64,000 nucleotides of DNA from Sycobia sp. Sy_11 (taxonomy: Eukaryota; Arthropoda; Insecta; Hymenoptera; Epichrysomallidae): contig JACCIC010000175.1 in the NCBI GenBank assembly GCA_018907035.1, positions 1,022,501-1,086,500 of the forward strand, read 5' to 3'. Both the position numbers and the translations under genes were made by a program. The notes under the pieces were generated by a model, which was not told the origin of the DNA, did not search any database, and was given only the letters and a program-made list of their open reading frames with translations. Of the stretch, positions 50,363-63,790 are shown one piece after another; within the stretch, counting starts at the first letter, position 1, and each line of letters opens with the position of its first letter.

Positions 50363-53030
50363 TACAAATTGTTTTGCAATATATAGTGAAATTCAGAAAC
50401 TCAAATTAAAAATAATGTAACGATCGAGTGTTTGAATATTATCCACAAAGTAAAATTTAAGACAAGCTTTAATTGTTCTTTTATATGACATGTCTGATAT
50501 ATACTATAAAATAATTTCAGATTTTGTTTAATTAAAAATTATCATACATTGATTTGGGCATTTCACTATAATTTTACTTTAATTTTTACTATTTTAAATA
50601 ATTAGTATACTTATTATGGTATATTTTATGTCTGAAAATATTCAGAAAAAGCTTAAAAGTTTTTTTGCATAATGTCATGTTGTAATTAAAGAAAAAGTTG
50701 TAAAAATAAATTCAAGATTTAGCGTAGTGAAACTACTTAAACTGTAAGTACATCATTGAAATTGTTAATAAAGTAATTCTATGGATAAATATAGATGATA
50801 TACAAATCGTTCTTAGACTAAATATCTAGTTTATCGTTTAAAAAAGGATTCTTATCCAGTAAATGTAAGCTATGTCAATTGATAAAAATTGCACCTGTCA
50901 CTATAATTTAAGTATCAAAAGTTTGTAAATACCGCAGACAGATATAAATTTAAAAAAATTTATGTCTTATTGTTATAAACATACAAATAAGAACAACATA
51001 AAAGCCAAAATGTTAGCAAAATTGAATATTAGTTCAAGTAAGTAAAGTGTAAAATGATTTGTGATATACAATTACATACTAATAAATAAAAGTACACGTA
51101 TTCATTATATTTTTTATAATACACTAATCATTTAAACTATAATATTGCAGCAAAATTATAGTAATATTCTTGAGTTATAACAGGTCGTTTTGAAATTGTT
51201 ATATGTATTATTATAATATTACACTGAAATATATTTCATTGTTATAACTATAAAAGTGTTTACAATGTACAAAAATATATATTGTTAAGTTATTTATTGC
51301 ATTACAATGGTATGTGAAAAGTTAAATAATATTGTGAAAAATGTTATTCTTAAATATTCTATTCATAAATTGTAATGCTAATTTACTATAACCAAAATAA
51401 CTTAATATTGTATATCACAATGTAATTTTACAAAAAAGTTTGTAGTAGCTCATTATACAAAGTAGCAGGATACTTCATAAATATCTATAAAAAATAAATA
51501 AATGAGCTAATTAAACGGTTTACACTAGATTATCTGTATATGTTTGCGTTATAGTTTTTTATAATACATGTATTATATAAATGCTGTACAATATAAAGTA
51601 AAATACTAAAATGCGCGCCTTCTGACAATTATATCCAGACCGAGATCCAGACAGTACAAATGTAGATTCAAAATAATGAATTTGTAGGAAATTAATTTTA
51701 AATTTACTACAAATTCATTTACAATAATTTATTTAAAAATTCACAATTAAGCAAGAAAAATGAAAAATAAATATATTTGGAAGATTATTAATAAATTAAT
51801 AATGAAGTTCTTTAAATATCCAATATCCTTAGGTATTAATTTAAAGAATATTGAAAATCTTCGTCATTTTTTATATTTAGATTGTTTATATTTTAATCAT
51901 TATAGAAATATTAAGGTACATTACTTTAAACAATTTTTAATTTGTGTTCTAACACAATAAAAGCAAATAGAAGAGCTAATGTTCTTAATACTGTAATTCT
52001 ATTATAGTAAGTATAAAATATTGACGAATGAAGTGCAATATTAGAATAATGTACTATTTGTATTATTTTAAAACTTGATACAACTTAACTTATATATATT
52101 ACATACATTCTTGTATATATTAAATCTATTTAATAGATATTCAATACATTCTTGTGCATAGTTTGCATCAAAATTTGAGCGCAACTAAATACATATTCGT
52201 AATCTGAAAATAAAGTGTTTTTAAATATTTTAGAAATTACTAGCTTAATGAATTAATTAATATTTATTAAGCAAGTGTTTTAATGTTTGTGATTAGCGTT
52301 AATATTGAAACTTAAATTTAAGAATTGTGAAGATTTAAAAAATTGAAAAATGTATTTTTATAGCTTTGGGATTCTGAATTGGAATATATATATATATATA
52401 TATATGGACAAACTAGTAATATAATGTATATGTAAAAATGTATTATAATATACATAAAAATATAAGCTACAGTTATTTATACAATAATTGTCCATTTAAT
52501 TTCAAATTATGCAATTAATTTTTTTTAATATACGAAGTTATGGATTCAAGATAATTAAAATTAATTTTATCTTTTTATTTTTAATATTGTGAATTTATTA
52601 GTTTTTCTTATAAATTAATTTTATTCATCAAATTATTAAAATACTCATTTATATACTGAAAAATAATAAATGTGATATAATTCTATTATATGATTGGAAA
52701 ATTCAGTAGTAATTTATAGTTAATCCCACTGCAGATATTTTTAGAAATATATTATATTATATTAATGAATCAACTAGCAATCAATGTTAAAATAGAAAAC
52801 AAAGATTGCTTTAAATAATAGATCTACTAATGTGCCGTAGTTACTAATGTACACACGTTTTTTTATAATTGTTTACACATACTCTTATTGAATTTATAGA
52901 GGTTCCTTTCATAATTTCAAAAATCACATTTTTATTATTTATATAAGTAATTTTATGATAAATATTCCTTTATATTATAATAATAGTTAGAAAAAATGTT
53001 GAAATATTGTTAATTTTGAAACTTAGATAG
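50363..53030. other. AT-rich 3' flank of the IAP gene, no further gene seen
   Basis: May hold a longer 3' UTR up to about 50800. Beyond that, only very AT-rich DNA and a short (TA)n at about 52385-52404. Confidence 0.4.
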
Positions 53031-54288
53031 AGAGATGGGTGACGTATTTGCTTCAGATTGAGCGAGGTAGCTCTAATTAACACTGGCTCTTTTTCAAAAC
53101 GCGGTAACTTCTTACTTACAACTAGTAATCAAATTCGATACAGTGGAGCAAGATGAATTTTTTTATTAAAACTTCTACTTTTGGAACGAGATTGCAAAAA
53201 AGACCCTTTATTCTGAAATTTATAGTTTGATTAAAGTTCAGCATCTAAATTCATCCGAAGTTCAATTGGGATTACTAAGAATCCGTACCTTTCTAGGCAT
53301 AGCTAGCTTCTTTAGAACTTTCTGACTCGAAATTTTATTCTTTTTTCAAATTTCGTGCCAAAGTAGCCGTTTTCGTAAAAAAATTTCTCAAAATAAAATA
53401 CATTCAGTGTAATTATAACGGAAAGTGCTTATATAGTTTCAAGCACAAAAGTACCAAATTTTATTTAATAAAGGGCTTATTTTGTAGATAATTGAATCGC
53501 CAGTAACGTGATATAATGATCATTATCTACCATGTCATTGGATTAATAATTAATAAGCAAGTCAGCTTTGTCTGCTATCTCTGTACGGTATTTGATTTAT
53601 ACATTTGTTAACTGTACTATTACAGAATCAGTACAATAACGTATAACACATTTATAAGCAAGTAAAAAAAATTATCTCTTATCTTAAAAAGTTTTATCCC
53701 CTTTACTATTTTCATCAATGGGACTGTCGTTTTCGTGTCGATAATAATATTGATTGGAAAAGATGGAACCAGGGTGGATAGAGATAGTCTCGAGATAGTC
53801 TCGAACTACAACTCTCCCTTCGCATTGCCCTTTTAATCTTTGTGAGTATATTTAAAATTACATTTTATACGAAATTATCCAATTCTTCCAGTCTTGTCAA
53901 GTTATAACTTTCAAATTTACAATTCGTATTAATGATATTTTTTCAATTATTGTAACAATTACCAGTCAAACATTTCAATTTAGGAATCTCGTTATCAATA
54001 GAAAATTTTTTTATTTTATTTAATTTTATTTTCTAAATTTACATGTATATCCGTTTATTATTATTATTGTTGTTGTTGTTGTTGTTATATATTTTTAATA
54101 AATAATAAGAAATAAAATTTTGGTCTAATAGTAGCTCAGGAGCAAGCCCTAGAGGCAGTAAAAAATTTTTGAAGCATATAATACATATACGGTATATTAA
54201 TAAAAAAATTGTAAAGAATTTTCTCACAGCGGGCTTATATATGTTATTATAAAAAATTTCATTTTGGTAAAATGAGCATGTACCTATT

Positions 54289-54290
<2 letters not shown>
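53031..54290. other. Intergenic, no gene seen
   Basis: No recognised coding sequence. A short GTT microsatellite lies near 54068-54088. Confidence 0.4.

Positions 54291-54349
<59 letters not shown>
54291..54349. repeat. (TA)n microsatellite
   Basis: An uninterrupted TA run of about 29 units. Confidence 0.95.
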
Positions 54350-54351
<2 letters not shown>

Positions 54352-54949
54352 ATATGTAGACACATGTACATACAGACAGGTAATATAGCATAGTGCGCAT
54401 AAGTATCAAAAAAAAATAAATAAATAATAAATAACTGAACATTTCAAAAATAATAATTTAGTTAATTTTTAGTTGAAATCAGAAAAAGTTTTAAATATAA
54501 TAGAGCTCGTAATATAGACTTTGATGACAGCGTAGTCTATAAACTTCAAAAAGACTGGGATTGCCCTGTAGCCCAGAAGGATAGTTTTTAAGAAAAAACG
54601 CCAATAAAAAAAAAAAAAAAATTCGAAGAATTCGAAAAAAAGTGAAAAAACCATCTCTCTGTGCAGCAGGAAATACCAAACACAGGAAATTAATACTTAA
54701 AATAATGTTATATATTATAAACGCGCTAGCAACTAGTAATCCTTTTTAAATAGTTTGTTTGCCCCTCTCTCTCTCTCTCTCTCTCTCCTTCTCTCTGTGC
54801 GTGCATGCGTGTCTGCCTGCGTGTGTATGTGTTGTCTTGAATATTTGAACGCAACGCCCCGAAAGTCAAGAATCATCCCATCCTGTGAACTGCTCTGTAT
54901 ATAGACTAGTCTCGATCTGGTATTTTTAAAGTATTTCGACACGTTCGAC

Positions 54950-54952
<3 letters not shown>

Positions 54953-55001
<49 letters not shown>
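54953..55001. repeat. (AG)n microsatellite
   Basis: An uninterrupted AG run; a complementary (CT)n tract lies about 190 bases before it (54766-54787), so the two could pair as inverted repeats. Confidence 0.9.
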
Positions 55002-55004
<3 letters not shown>

Positions 55005-55079
55005 CCAAGTGTCCTATCACGAATGAAATTATTGTAAAATAAGTTAAAAAATATTAAAACACATGAGAGTACGTCGATC

Positions 55080-55480
55080 GTACCCGGTTGACCAGATTCC
55101 CGAGGATCGGAATCAATATATATACCAAAAGTCAATCCATAATGCGGCCGTGCATATACCTGCATATCCTCTGCGCGTATGCCTTTGTTCTTAGCTCCAT
55201 CCGGACCCGCTGCAGCCAATATAGCGGGCCAAAGCCTTACAGTATATAATAAATAACGAAAAAGATCCCGTCCTGGCCCGAGCGCTGACCCGCATCCAAT
55301 ACCTGGTATAATACAATACAACGCGGCGCCCTTTCCGACTTTACCATTGTTCACGCCCGCTTGGAAGTTCGCCGCGCGCGCGCGCGCGGGCGAAAGGTCA
55401 CAGGCGCTTCGCCGCGGTCGACGACTTCAAAGGCCCGCTCGCCAACTTAGATACGTACATCGGAGATCGGAGTTTTCCTA
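55080..55480. promoter_or_regulatory. CpG-rich islet with a (CG)8 run
   Basis: GC-rich and CpG-dense, sharply different from the AT-rich flanks. It contains a CCAAT box (GCAGCCAATATAGCG near 55213) and an alternating (CG)8 run at 55373-55388 flanked by TTCGC and GGGCGAA. It resembles a promoter or unmethylated CpG islet. A minus-strand open frame covers it but has no recognised domain. Confidence 0.35.
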
Positions 55481-58400
55481 TACTTAATATAGATATAACA
55501 AGATGTACAGATCCTTGCACCGGCCTGCATCAAAAGGACATTTCGGAGAAGGACGATATGTATTATATAACGGCCTGTATTGTCTCCGTTTTGGTGACGT
55601 CTTCGATGCCCGAAGAATGGGACAGAGTAACTTTGAAGTCCTTTATATTAAGAATGATTTATACATTATCGATCGAATCAATGGATTTACCCCCCCCCCC
55701 CCGCCCCCAAGACAATCGATGCGTTAACGTGTATATACGAGCATCCTGTAAAATAAAAATCGTCAACGATCGTCTACGTGAGATTTAATAAAATAACTTT
55801 TTACGAGTTTTTTTTTTACTAGTTCCATGCGTTTATTATGTTTTATAATATACTATTCTTACCGATGAAAGAAACAAAGATGTCAGCTATTGTACAACAG
55901 TAACAAATAGAAATGCGAAAAAATTTAAATGAGATACATTCCACTTTTTGTATCGATATTTTTCGATTGAAAAATATTTCTTTTCTGCGTTCTTCGTTTT
56001 CGAAGATACTGTTTTTATTGAAATACCTATGTTTCCGCGCATACTTAGATTTTAATGGAACACATCCGCAACAGGATGAAAAGGGATTTAATGCTCGGGT
56101 TTGATTGTCTTTTCGCCTTTTAACCATTCATTTTTACGCTCTGATTCTTATATTTTATATATTTTTATAGGCAACCATTCCGAACCAAAATTATCGGTAA
56201 AAAAAAAAACGTGTTAACGAACATAATCTATTTATCAACTTCATATCGGCTGTGGTATTCGGATAAATTTTAGAATTGGATAGTTTCCTATATTTATTCT
56301 AAATTTAAAACTATAAATATTATTTTCACTCGAAGCATCAGGATCGAAATCGGGATTATGTATCATAAGGTTCAGAAATTAGTCCGAGTAATTCGCAAGT
56401 AATTAAAATGAATCTACATAATCATAGTCAAATAATAATAAAAAATTAAAGTAACGATATTAAATTAATATCGTGCGTGCTATTTCGATCGAAATAAATA
56501 ACACGTTGTATGAATGCTTATTTTACGTGTACTTTAAAATTTGATGTTACATTAACTTATTCAATATTGTTATTTTAAGCAAGCCGTCGATTAAAAAGTT
56601 TAACTTTTCCTTTTGCCAATACACGTATTCCAAATAATTATTCCTTTGGTCTTTTTAATTGAACAATGCAGTTTCGTTTCACAAAAATTGCGTTTGCCAG
56701 CTGTGGACTAGCCAAGCAGTGCACCGTTCTCGAGCCTAATCCGTCACGATAATATAATATCTATATTTAACCTTTAGCGTATGAGCTGGTATGAGTGCTT
56801 CCGATCTGGCGTTCTCGTGGATTATTATACGCCTGAATTACAAGTACCGGGTCTGCTCAGTGTCACGTCTCGTCTCGAACACGATCTAATGATCATTTCT
56901 ATATACAGCTGCCGATTCGCAAAATTAAAGAGAGAAATTATTATTGCTCGCAATAATTTAAACAAGTATTTTTAGTCATATCCATTTTATTGCTAATAAA
57001 GCTCACATTTCATCGGTTACTCTTTTTATAACCTGAAAATCAACTAAGATAAATAAATTTTACAAAATGTCAATATGAAAGATTGGCTTATTTTAATTCT
57101 AAGATTATTAATTTTAATTATAATATAATAATAATTGTATAGATAAATTGTTTAAAAAAAAATCACTTGATCTATCAGTTGATAAATTACTTGACAAATT
57201 GGCTCTATTGTTCTAATTGAGTTCTAATGAGGATCAAATTATCGTTTAAAATTTAAAAAATATTGTTTTGGAAATTGCCTCAATTTCTGATTGTCAGATG
57301 TGCGGGCAATCTCATTTGTTTTATAACACATCGATAATTATTATTACGATTGTACAATTTTTAATTGTTAATTTTTAAAAAAATGTTTAAAACAGTTATC
57401 TTTACTTATGGATTTAACACGATCTAATTAGAATGACCATAAATGAGAAAGTTGATTTTTAGATTTTTTTTTAATGTTATTCTACAAAATAATTCTGACA
57501 ATGATAAAACGCAATTCAATCGCATCGATCGGTAAATGTAATGTACAAAAATTTAAAGAACAATACTAAACAATTTTAAGAGAAAGATTTATCAGAATTT
57601 AATATTGAATAGAGGATATTGTTTATATGCACAACGAAAAGCTAATTAGTATAAAACTGTTTTTCGATTGTGATGAATGGCCCAGTTTTAAGATATAGCT
57701 GCGTATTAATAACGCGAAAATCTGTCACTCAAAAAAATTTTTACAAAATGATAAAGAAGAAATACGATAAGTATAGTACTTTTATAAATATATAAACGTT
57801 AATCAAATGTTCTTATAATTTCAGTCGATCCATTCACATTTACAAATGTGAAACATATTTAAAACAATAAAGTAAAATATATTTCATATACTGGTATACT
57901 ATATAAAGAAAAATGATATAATATCATAAATTATATCAAATAATATGTTATATTATAAATTATATCACATATAGTAATTTTTTAATATATATATACGTAT
58001 GTATGTATGTGTAAGGGACTGCCAGAATTTTCATTATGGTTATACATCAAATATATATCAGCCATTATATATGTATAGTTATGCGCCTAATGCGCACATG
58101 CTATGAGAAGACAATTTTTGGTTACAGGCACGTAATTCTATATATAGACATACACACGTAGTACACTATCAGAACTTCCGGTTTGTTGTATGCATTCGAT
58201 ACTTTGTCTTTGTATTTTCTTTTTAATCTATTGAATATATATTTAGTTTGTTTAGTTCAATTATTAATAATAACGAACATTAACCAGAATCCAAATAATA
58301 ATAATAATCATCCTTGCATATCTAATTTTATAATTTGCTGATTAAAGTTATCTATTATATTATTATATATCACTACTATTATTATATATAACTATTAAGT

Positions 58401-58760
58401 TTACATACATTATAAAGTGTAATATTCACATAAATATTTTAATCATAAAATTAAAAGGTGAAACTATAATAATTATAAATTTAATCATAAATACATACAT
58501 ATTTATTCATAACTTTGGTCATTTTTACGATTCAAAAACCTACATTCGTGTAATTTTGCAAAGATTGCGAATAAAGTTATTAATTATTTGTAAAAACTGC
58601 AGGAATATCTGCAATAACAAAAGCTGTAAAAGTAAAAAATTATTTGTATACAAGCAGAGAAGCACTCTCCCACTCTTCCACGCAGTTTCTCTCGTAGAAG
58701 CGGAAGTAGAGCTCGGATCAAGCTCTGCTGCTACGCTCAAATTGTACATGGCTTATGGAC
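55481..58760. other. Long intergenic stretch, no gene seen
   Basis: Apart from a poly-C run (about 55690-55701) and AT-rich low-complexity DNA, nothing is recognisable. Short frames at 55503, 55843 and 56781 lack domains and splice context. Confidence 0.4.
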
Positions 58761-58765
58761 TAATA

Positions 58766-60046
58766 TTAGGTTGTCAAATATCTCCCTTCCGCCTTTTTAT
58801 CTTATACATTTCGCGGCTATGTTCAAAGCGCTACAGAGCTCGTATCTGGCAATACTATACAGCATTTGAAAGATCTTGACATAACGTACAAAACGACGCT
58901 ATGCATGATTAGTTTGGATATTGCGTTCAAAAGTTATAGACGTGTAAACATGGATGTCACTAACGCCGAAATTAGCGCTATTTTAAAGTTTTCCTTCGTC
59001 AAAGGCAAAACCGCTAGAGAAACGTTCCGTGAGATTAATGGTGTTTTGGGGGATGGCACGCTATCACTTCGAACCGCAGAGGAATGGTTTCGACGATTCA
59101 GAGCTGGTGAAAACGACACTATGAATAAGCCAGCCGGCGGAAGACCTGTGACGACGAATGTCGATCAAATCATGGAATTTATCGAGTTAGACCGGCATGT
59201 GGCATCTCGTGACATCGCCCTGGAGATAAGAGTTAGTCACCAAACCATTTTAAACCATCTGCAGAAGGCTGGATATAAAAAAAGCTTGATGTTTAGATGC
59301 CGCATGATTTGACGCAAAAAAACCTTCTGGACCGAATCAACGCCTGCGATGTGCCGCTGAAACGGAACGAACTCGACCCATTTTTTAAGCGGATGGTGAC
59401 TGGCAACAAAAAATGCATCACATACGACAATATCAAGCGAAAACGGTCGTGGTTCCAGACCGGTGGACCGTCCCAAACAGTGCCCAAGCCGGGATTGACG
59501 GCCAGGAAGGTTTTGCTCTGTGTTTGGTAGGATTGGAAGGGAATCATCCACTATGAGCTGCTCCCACATGACCAGACGCTTAATTCTACCATCTACTGCG
59601 AACAACTGGATCGCTTGAACCAGGCTATTGACCAGAAGCGTCCATAATTGACCAACAGGAAGGGTGTAGTGTTCCACCAGGACAACGTCACACATTTCGT
59701 TGATGACTCGTGAGAAGCTACGGGAGTTCGGATGGGAGGTTTTGTCGCATCCACCATATAGCCCGGACATAGCGCCAAGTGATTACCACCTGTTCATGTA
59801 CACGTCGAACGTCCTTGGTGGGGTAAAGTTGGACTCCAAAGAGGCTTGTGAAAAGTGGCTGTCCAAGTTCTTCGCAAATAAAGAGAAGGGTTTCTACGAG
59901 AGGGGTATTATGAAGTTGACGTCTAGCTGGAAACAGATTATCGGACAAAACGGCGCATATTTGAAGTAAATTCGACCACTGTAACACTTTTTATAAAGCA
60001 TTGAATGAAGAGCAAATTAGCGGAAGGTAGATATTTGACAACCTAA
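58766..60046 (+). mobile_element. Full-length mariner transposon with both terminal inverted repeats
   Basis: The left end TTAGGTTGTCAAATATCTCC (58766) and the right end read in reverse (TTAGGTTGTCAAATATCTAC, from 60046) match for about 27 bases with one difference, ending CTTCCGC. TA flanks both ends, as expected for the mariner target duplication. The length of 1281 bp is typical of the family. Transposase from ATG 58950 has ILKFSFVKGKTARETFREIN, AEEWFRRFRAGEND and SHQTILNHLQKAGYKK. It then changes frame near 59290. The first catalytic block is damaged (TGNKKCITYDN where TGDE is expected), the second reads HQDNVTHF, and the third SPDIAPSDYHLF. Several stops make it inactive, although the ends are intact and could in principle be mobilised in trans. 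Confidence 0.93.
58950..59969 (+). pseudogene. Mariner transposase, frameshifted
   Basis: Coding remnant inside the full-length mariner. Segments: 58950-59312 (DNA-binding domain), 59297-59527 (first catalytic block to KVLLCVW, then a stop where the Trp pair is expected), and 59700-59969 (third catalytic block to the C terminus, ending NGAYLK). The loss of the first catalytic Asp and at least two frameshifts abolish activity. Confidence 0.88.
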
Positions 60047-60208
60047 TATATATGTGGTGGGGGAATCTAGCGAAAAGAAGCACTGCAATTTGTTAAATAA
60101 TTAAGGTATATTCCTAGGAATATTTAATATTTTAAACAATTGAATGATTCCACCAGTTTTGCGATGTAAAACATCGACAATATTCATCTCAACGACGGTT
60201 AAGTCAGG

Positions 60209-61000
60209 TGTGAGATTTTCTTTCTAAGACAGACTTTCTAAGCGATTCGTTAGTCGAAATTCCCTCCATAGCATAATCGTTTCGCATAAGCGCAAAGCTC
60301 CGATTATTGTATAAAACGAGCCGAAAAAAGCAGAGAAGCAGCCATTCCTCCGGGAGCAGCACGAGAGGCAAATTACCGACCACTAGCAACTCCCTACCCT
60401 TCCTAGGGACAAATCTTAGATAGCCACGCTAAGGATCTCTCTGCAACCTCCTCGGATTTAGGTAAAAGATCCCCACGCTTTTAGTATCCTGATCATCCCA
60501 ATCCTTCCTAGAGACACGCCTTACATACCCACGCTCAAGGATCTCTTTAAAACCTCTCCAGGTTTAGGTAAAAGATAGCCACGCTTTTAGTATCCGACTC
60601 CCATTTCCACTCACTTTGTTCTTAACCTTCAGCCTCGAGCCTTCTCTGCTTCTTCCGATTATTTCTGTATTTCAGTATATAATATATTCAGTTTTATTGT
60701 AAAAGTAAGTACTACGTTCTTTTACTCTACCTACCCTTATTCCTATATGAGACATTAGGTAAAGAAATCTTTCCCCACGAAGATTTCACCTTTGTCTTCC
60801 ATTCATAATATTAAATTAATTCCATAAATACCTATTTCCTTTTCTAACCTTAGCGAAATACAATGAAGGTTGATAAGCAACGCTTTAACAGATCTATAAT
60901 ATAATTACGGTGTACGCGATTTATCCTTTAGGCCCCCCATAATAAATAAAACAGGGGGCAAAATAAATGTTTGGTTCGTGCTGCGAGTTATTCCGTCACA
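60209..61000 (+). mobile_element. Candidate solo LTR
   Basis: Begins TGTGAG and ends GTCACA, a TGTGA and TCACA terminal match. It contains TATAAAA at about 60309 and AATAAA near 60942 (ATAATAAATAAAAC), the order expected for LTR promoter and polyadenylation signals. Internally a unit of about 105 bp is duplicated. No coding sequence adjoins it, and I could not see a clear target-site duplication, so the assignment is tentative. Confidence 0.4.
60398..60603. repeat. Tandem duplication of a ~105-bp unit
   Basis: Copies at 60398-60502 and 60503-60603 share CCTTCCTAG, CCACGCTAAGGATCTCT or its variant, GGTTTAGGTAAAAGAT, and CCACGCTTTTAGTATCC. Confidence 0.75.
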
Positions 61001-61942
61001 TATGTATGTATATAAGAACTAAAACAATTCATGTATAATAAAGAAACAGAGTATTTGAAGATAAAAGGGAATAATTCATTTTGCACGGTTTAAAAAAACT
61101 CTCCTTTATCGAATTAAATAATAAAGAAAAATATTTTTTTTCATCCCAGCGAACGAATTCATTGCGTAAAAATCACATCTATACCTCTTATATTTCTTAA
61201 ATAATTCTTCTGATATAGGATAGTAGGAAAAGTACAAATCTTTAAAAACTATAATTTCTAAAAAGAGCGGAAAAAATGCTATTGCACATTTCATGTAAGA
61301 AGAATTAATAATAAATCACTGCAAGGAATTTTAAAGGAAATACTTTTCTCGATTTTACTATAACATTTCATTGTAACTATAAGTATTACTCATGCCGACA
61401 AGCGTGTCGCATTTGTTATAAAGAAACGAATTGATTATTTCGAATTAAATTAAATTTAATCCGTTTTAGAACAAAAATTCAACAAATTTATATATATATA
61501 TATATATTTTTTTTTTTATTTAGAAATAAAAAAAAGGTATATAAGGGATAAAAGAAATATAATTCTGAATAAAGTGGACGAAAAAAACTTTTCAAATATA
61601 TAATTCAATGAAAATGTGTGTATGCAATTTAGCATGATTGAAATAATTGAGAACAATGATAAGAAACATTTAAATTCATAAAGAATTAAGCTAGCATTGG
61701 GGGGGGGGGGTTCTACGCAGTCACTTGCGAATCAATGGCGTCTACCTTGACGGAATTCATTAGGTATAATTTAAAAAATCAGTACCCTACTGTTTATTAT
61801 GCCAATGGACCCTTCGTTTATTTATTTTCGTGTGAAAACTGTGTTTAATTTAAATTTGCTATAATATTTACAACTTTTTCCAATGCTTGGAATTTTTTCA
61901 ATCTTTTCGCAACTTAATTCCAAAATTTTTATTTCTTATATT

Positions 61943-62004
<62 letters not shown>

Positions 62005-62920
62005 CTTGCCTTCTTAAATGATAGTGTAGGTTATGTTTTATACTAAGGCAATTACATTGTTGTTATTAATTGAAAAATCACGATTCATTATTCACCTGAA
62101 GATTAAAGTAATTAATTATATTTACGTAAATACATATTAAATTTTCTTACCTCTGTAGCAACAAAATGAAACTTAATAATACTTTCGGAAATAAATTTCA
62201 AAAAACTAATTGCTACCGTATATTGCTCAATACATCTATTAATATTTTTATCTCCTCTTCTATTCTAATTTTATTTGATTAAAAATTTACAAAAATGTAA
62301 AAAAAGAGTTCTGAATACCACCGTAACAAGCTAAAAACCTATGACTTATAACCTATATAAACAATTTTCACATTGTACATACATGCATGCACATTTGTGG
62401 ATACATACACGTATACATATATGTATACCTCGATGCATATACAAGTGAATCTTGCAATTGGACGGCTTGGTCTCGAGCTTGGTATATAATAACGAAACGG
62501 ACCGACTATTGGGGGGGGGGGGAGGCAGAACGAAAAGGTATGCAATCATGCAAGCCAGGGGCATACTACTTTACGAAAAAATACAGATCCCATAATCAGC
62601 TTGCCACCTTATTTATCGGTACGACCCGACCCCTCCGTAGGTATCGTCCATTTACGCGCGCGTCTCACTGAGGTATATACTTAATATAAACATGTTGGTA
62701 CGCCTTTCTTCAGGTTTTCTTTTCTTCCTTCCAAGATACTGCGACTGTATAATTTGCTTCATATATGCCTTGTGCAATATAATATGCGACGTGATATAAA
62801 TGTTTTTTTTTTTTTTAACACTTTCAATTTTTACAGATCAATGCCATACTGTCAATATGCATTGTCAATAAAATTATATTTTTGTTTATAATCCATCAGT
62901 CGATCCGTCTAGCCATGGAC
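61001..62920. other. Intergenic, no gene seen
   Basis: Low-complexity runs dominate: poly-G at about 61699-61710 and 62512-62522, (TA)n at 61945-62001, and a T-run near 62804. No gene is supported. Confidence 0.45.
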
Positions 62921-63059
62921 GCAATTGAAAATATGCCCGCATCACTCGCGTTGTCATCCTTATGTAATATTAGGATGTATTAGGAAGTACGAATTAGAGG
63001 ACAATGTAACTTTCCGGAAAATGGTATATATTGTAATATATATATATATATGTATACAA

Positions 63060-63420
63060 AAGCACCAGCAAAGCAGAATAGCAGCAGAGCCCTCTCGTTC
63101 TCGCGCCTCATCGGCCGCCAAAAGTGCGCGTGGCGCGTTTGTCTCGATCGATATCGCGCGCGCGCCCTCCTCGGCCGTGGAAATTCGCCACGTCTTCTCT
63201 ACACTATGCCATACCCTTATATATAAGAAAATCCGCCCTTCTCCTCGCGCGCGACTCTCGGACTTTCCGAGCCATATATCTATATCTATATACACACATG
63301 GCTCCTCCTTTGCTTCCCTACATTATGCCCCCCTCCGCGCCGTAGCTCGCGCGCGCGTCCTCCCTTATTTCTTCCCCGTGCGGCGCGGCGGCGTGCGCGA
63401 GGTGTAACGATCCGTTCTTG
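63060..63420. promoter_or_regulatory. CpG-rich islet
   Basis: CpG-dense, with alternating CG runs (GATATCGCGCGCGCGC near 63150) and many CGCG sites, in AT-rich surroundings. It is consistent with a promoter for a gene outside or beyond the window. Frames through it on both strands have biased composition and no domain. Confidence 0.35.
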
Positions 63421-63491
63421 GAGAATACAGGGAGAGAGTTACACCGGGTCGCACGCCTTGCCGATGATATGCTATATATTTATGTATGTAA

Positions 63492-63494
<3 letters not shown>

Positions 63495-63545
<51 letters not shown>
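63495..63545. repeat. (CT)n microsatellite
   Basis: A CT run of about 25 units, followed by CCCTCCCTCCC and further CT-rich sequence. Confidence 0.95.
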
Positions 63546-63550
<5 letters not shown>

Positions 63551-63736
63551 CCTCCCTCTCTCGCTCTTTCTCCCTCTCTTTCCCTGTCACTCTGTCCATG
63601 TGTGTCTCTGCTTTTATCTTCGTGAATTTCTTTATTTAGATGCGATTTTCTTTATTTGATACAAAAAAAACGATTTATGTAATATAACAAAAAAATTTAT
63701 GTAATATAAATTTAAATTATTGTTATAAGGATATAT

Positions 63737-63740
63737 CTAG

Positions 63741-63788
<48 letters not shown>
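63737..63788. repeat. (TA)n microsatellite
   Basis: An uninterrupted TA run of about 26 units. The remaining 200 bases to the window end hold no gene. Confidence 0.95.

Positions 63789-63790
<2 letters not shown>

Noticed and set aside
54926..55354. 142-codon minus-strand frame over the CpG islet
   Set aside because: No recognised domain, it ends in a Ser-Leu run from the (AG)n repeat, and GC-rich DNA readily keeps frames open.
62925..63407. 160-codon plus-strand frame over a CpG-rich islet
   Set aside because: Composition follows the islet; opposing frames are equally open and no domain is seen.
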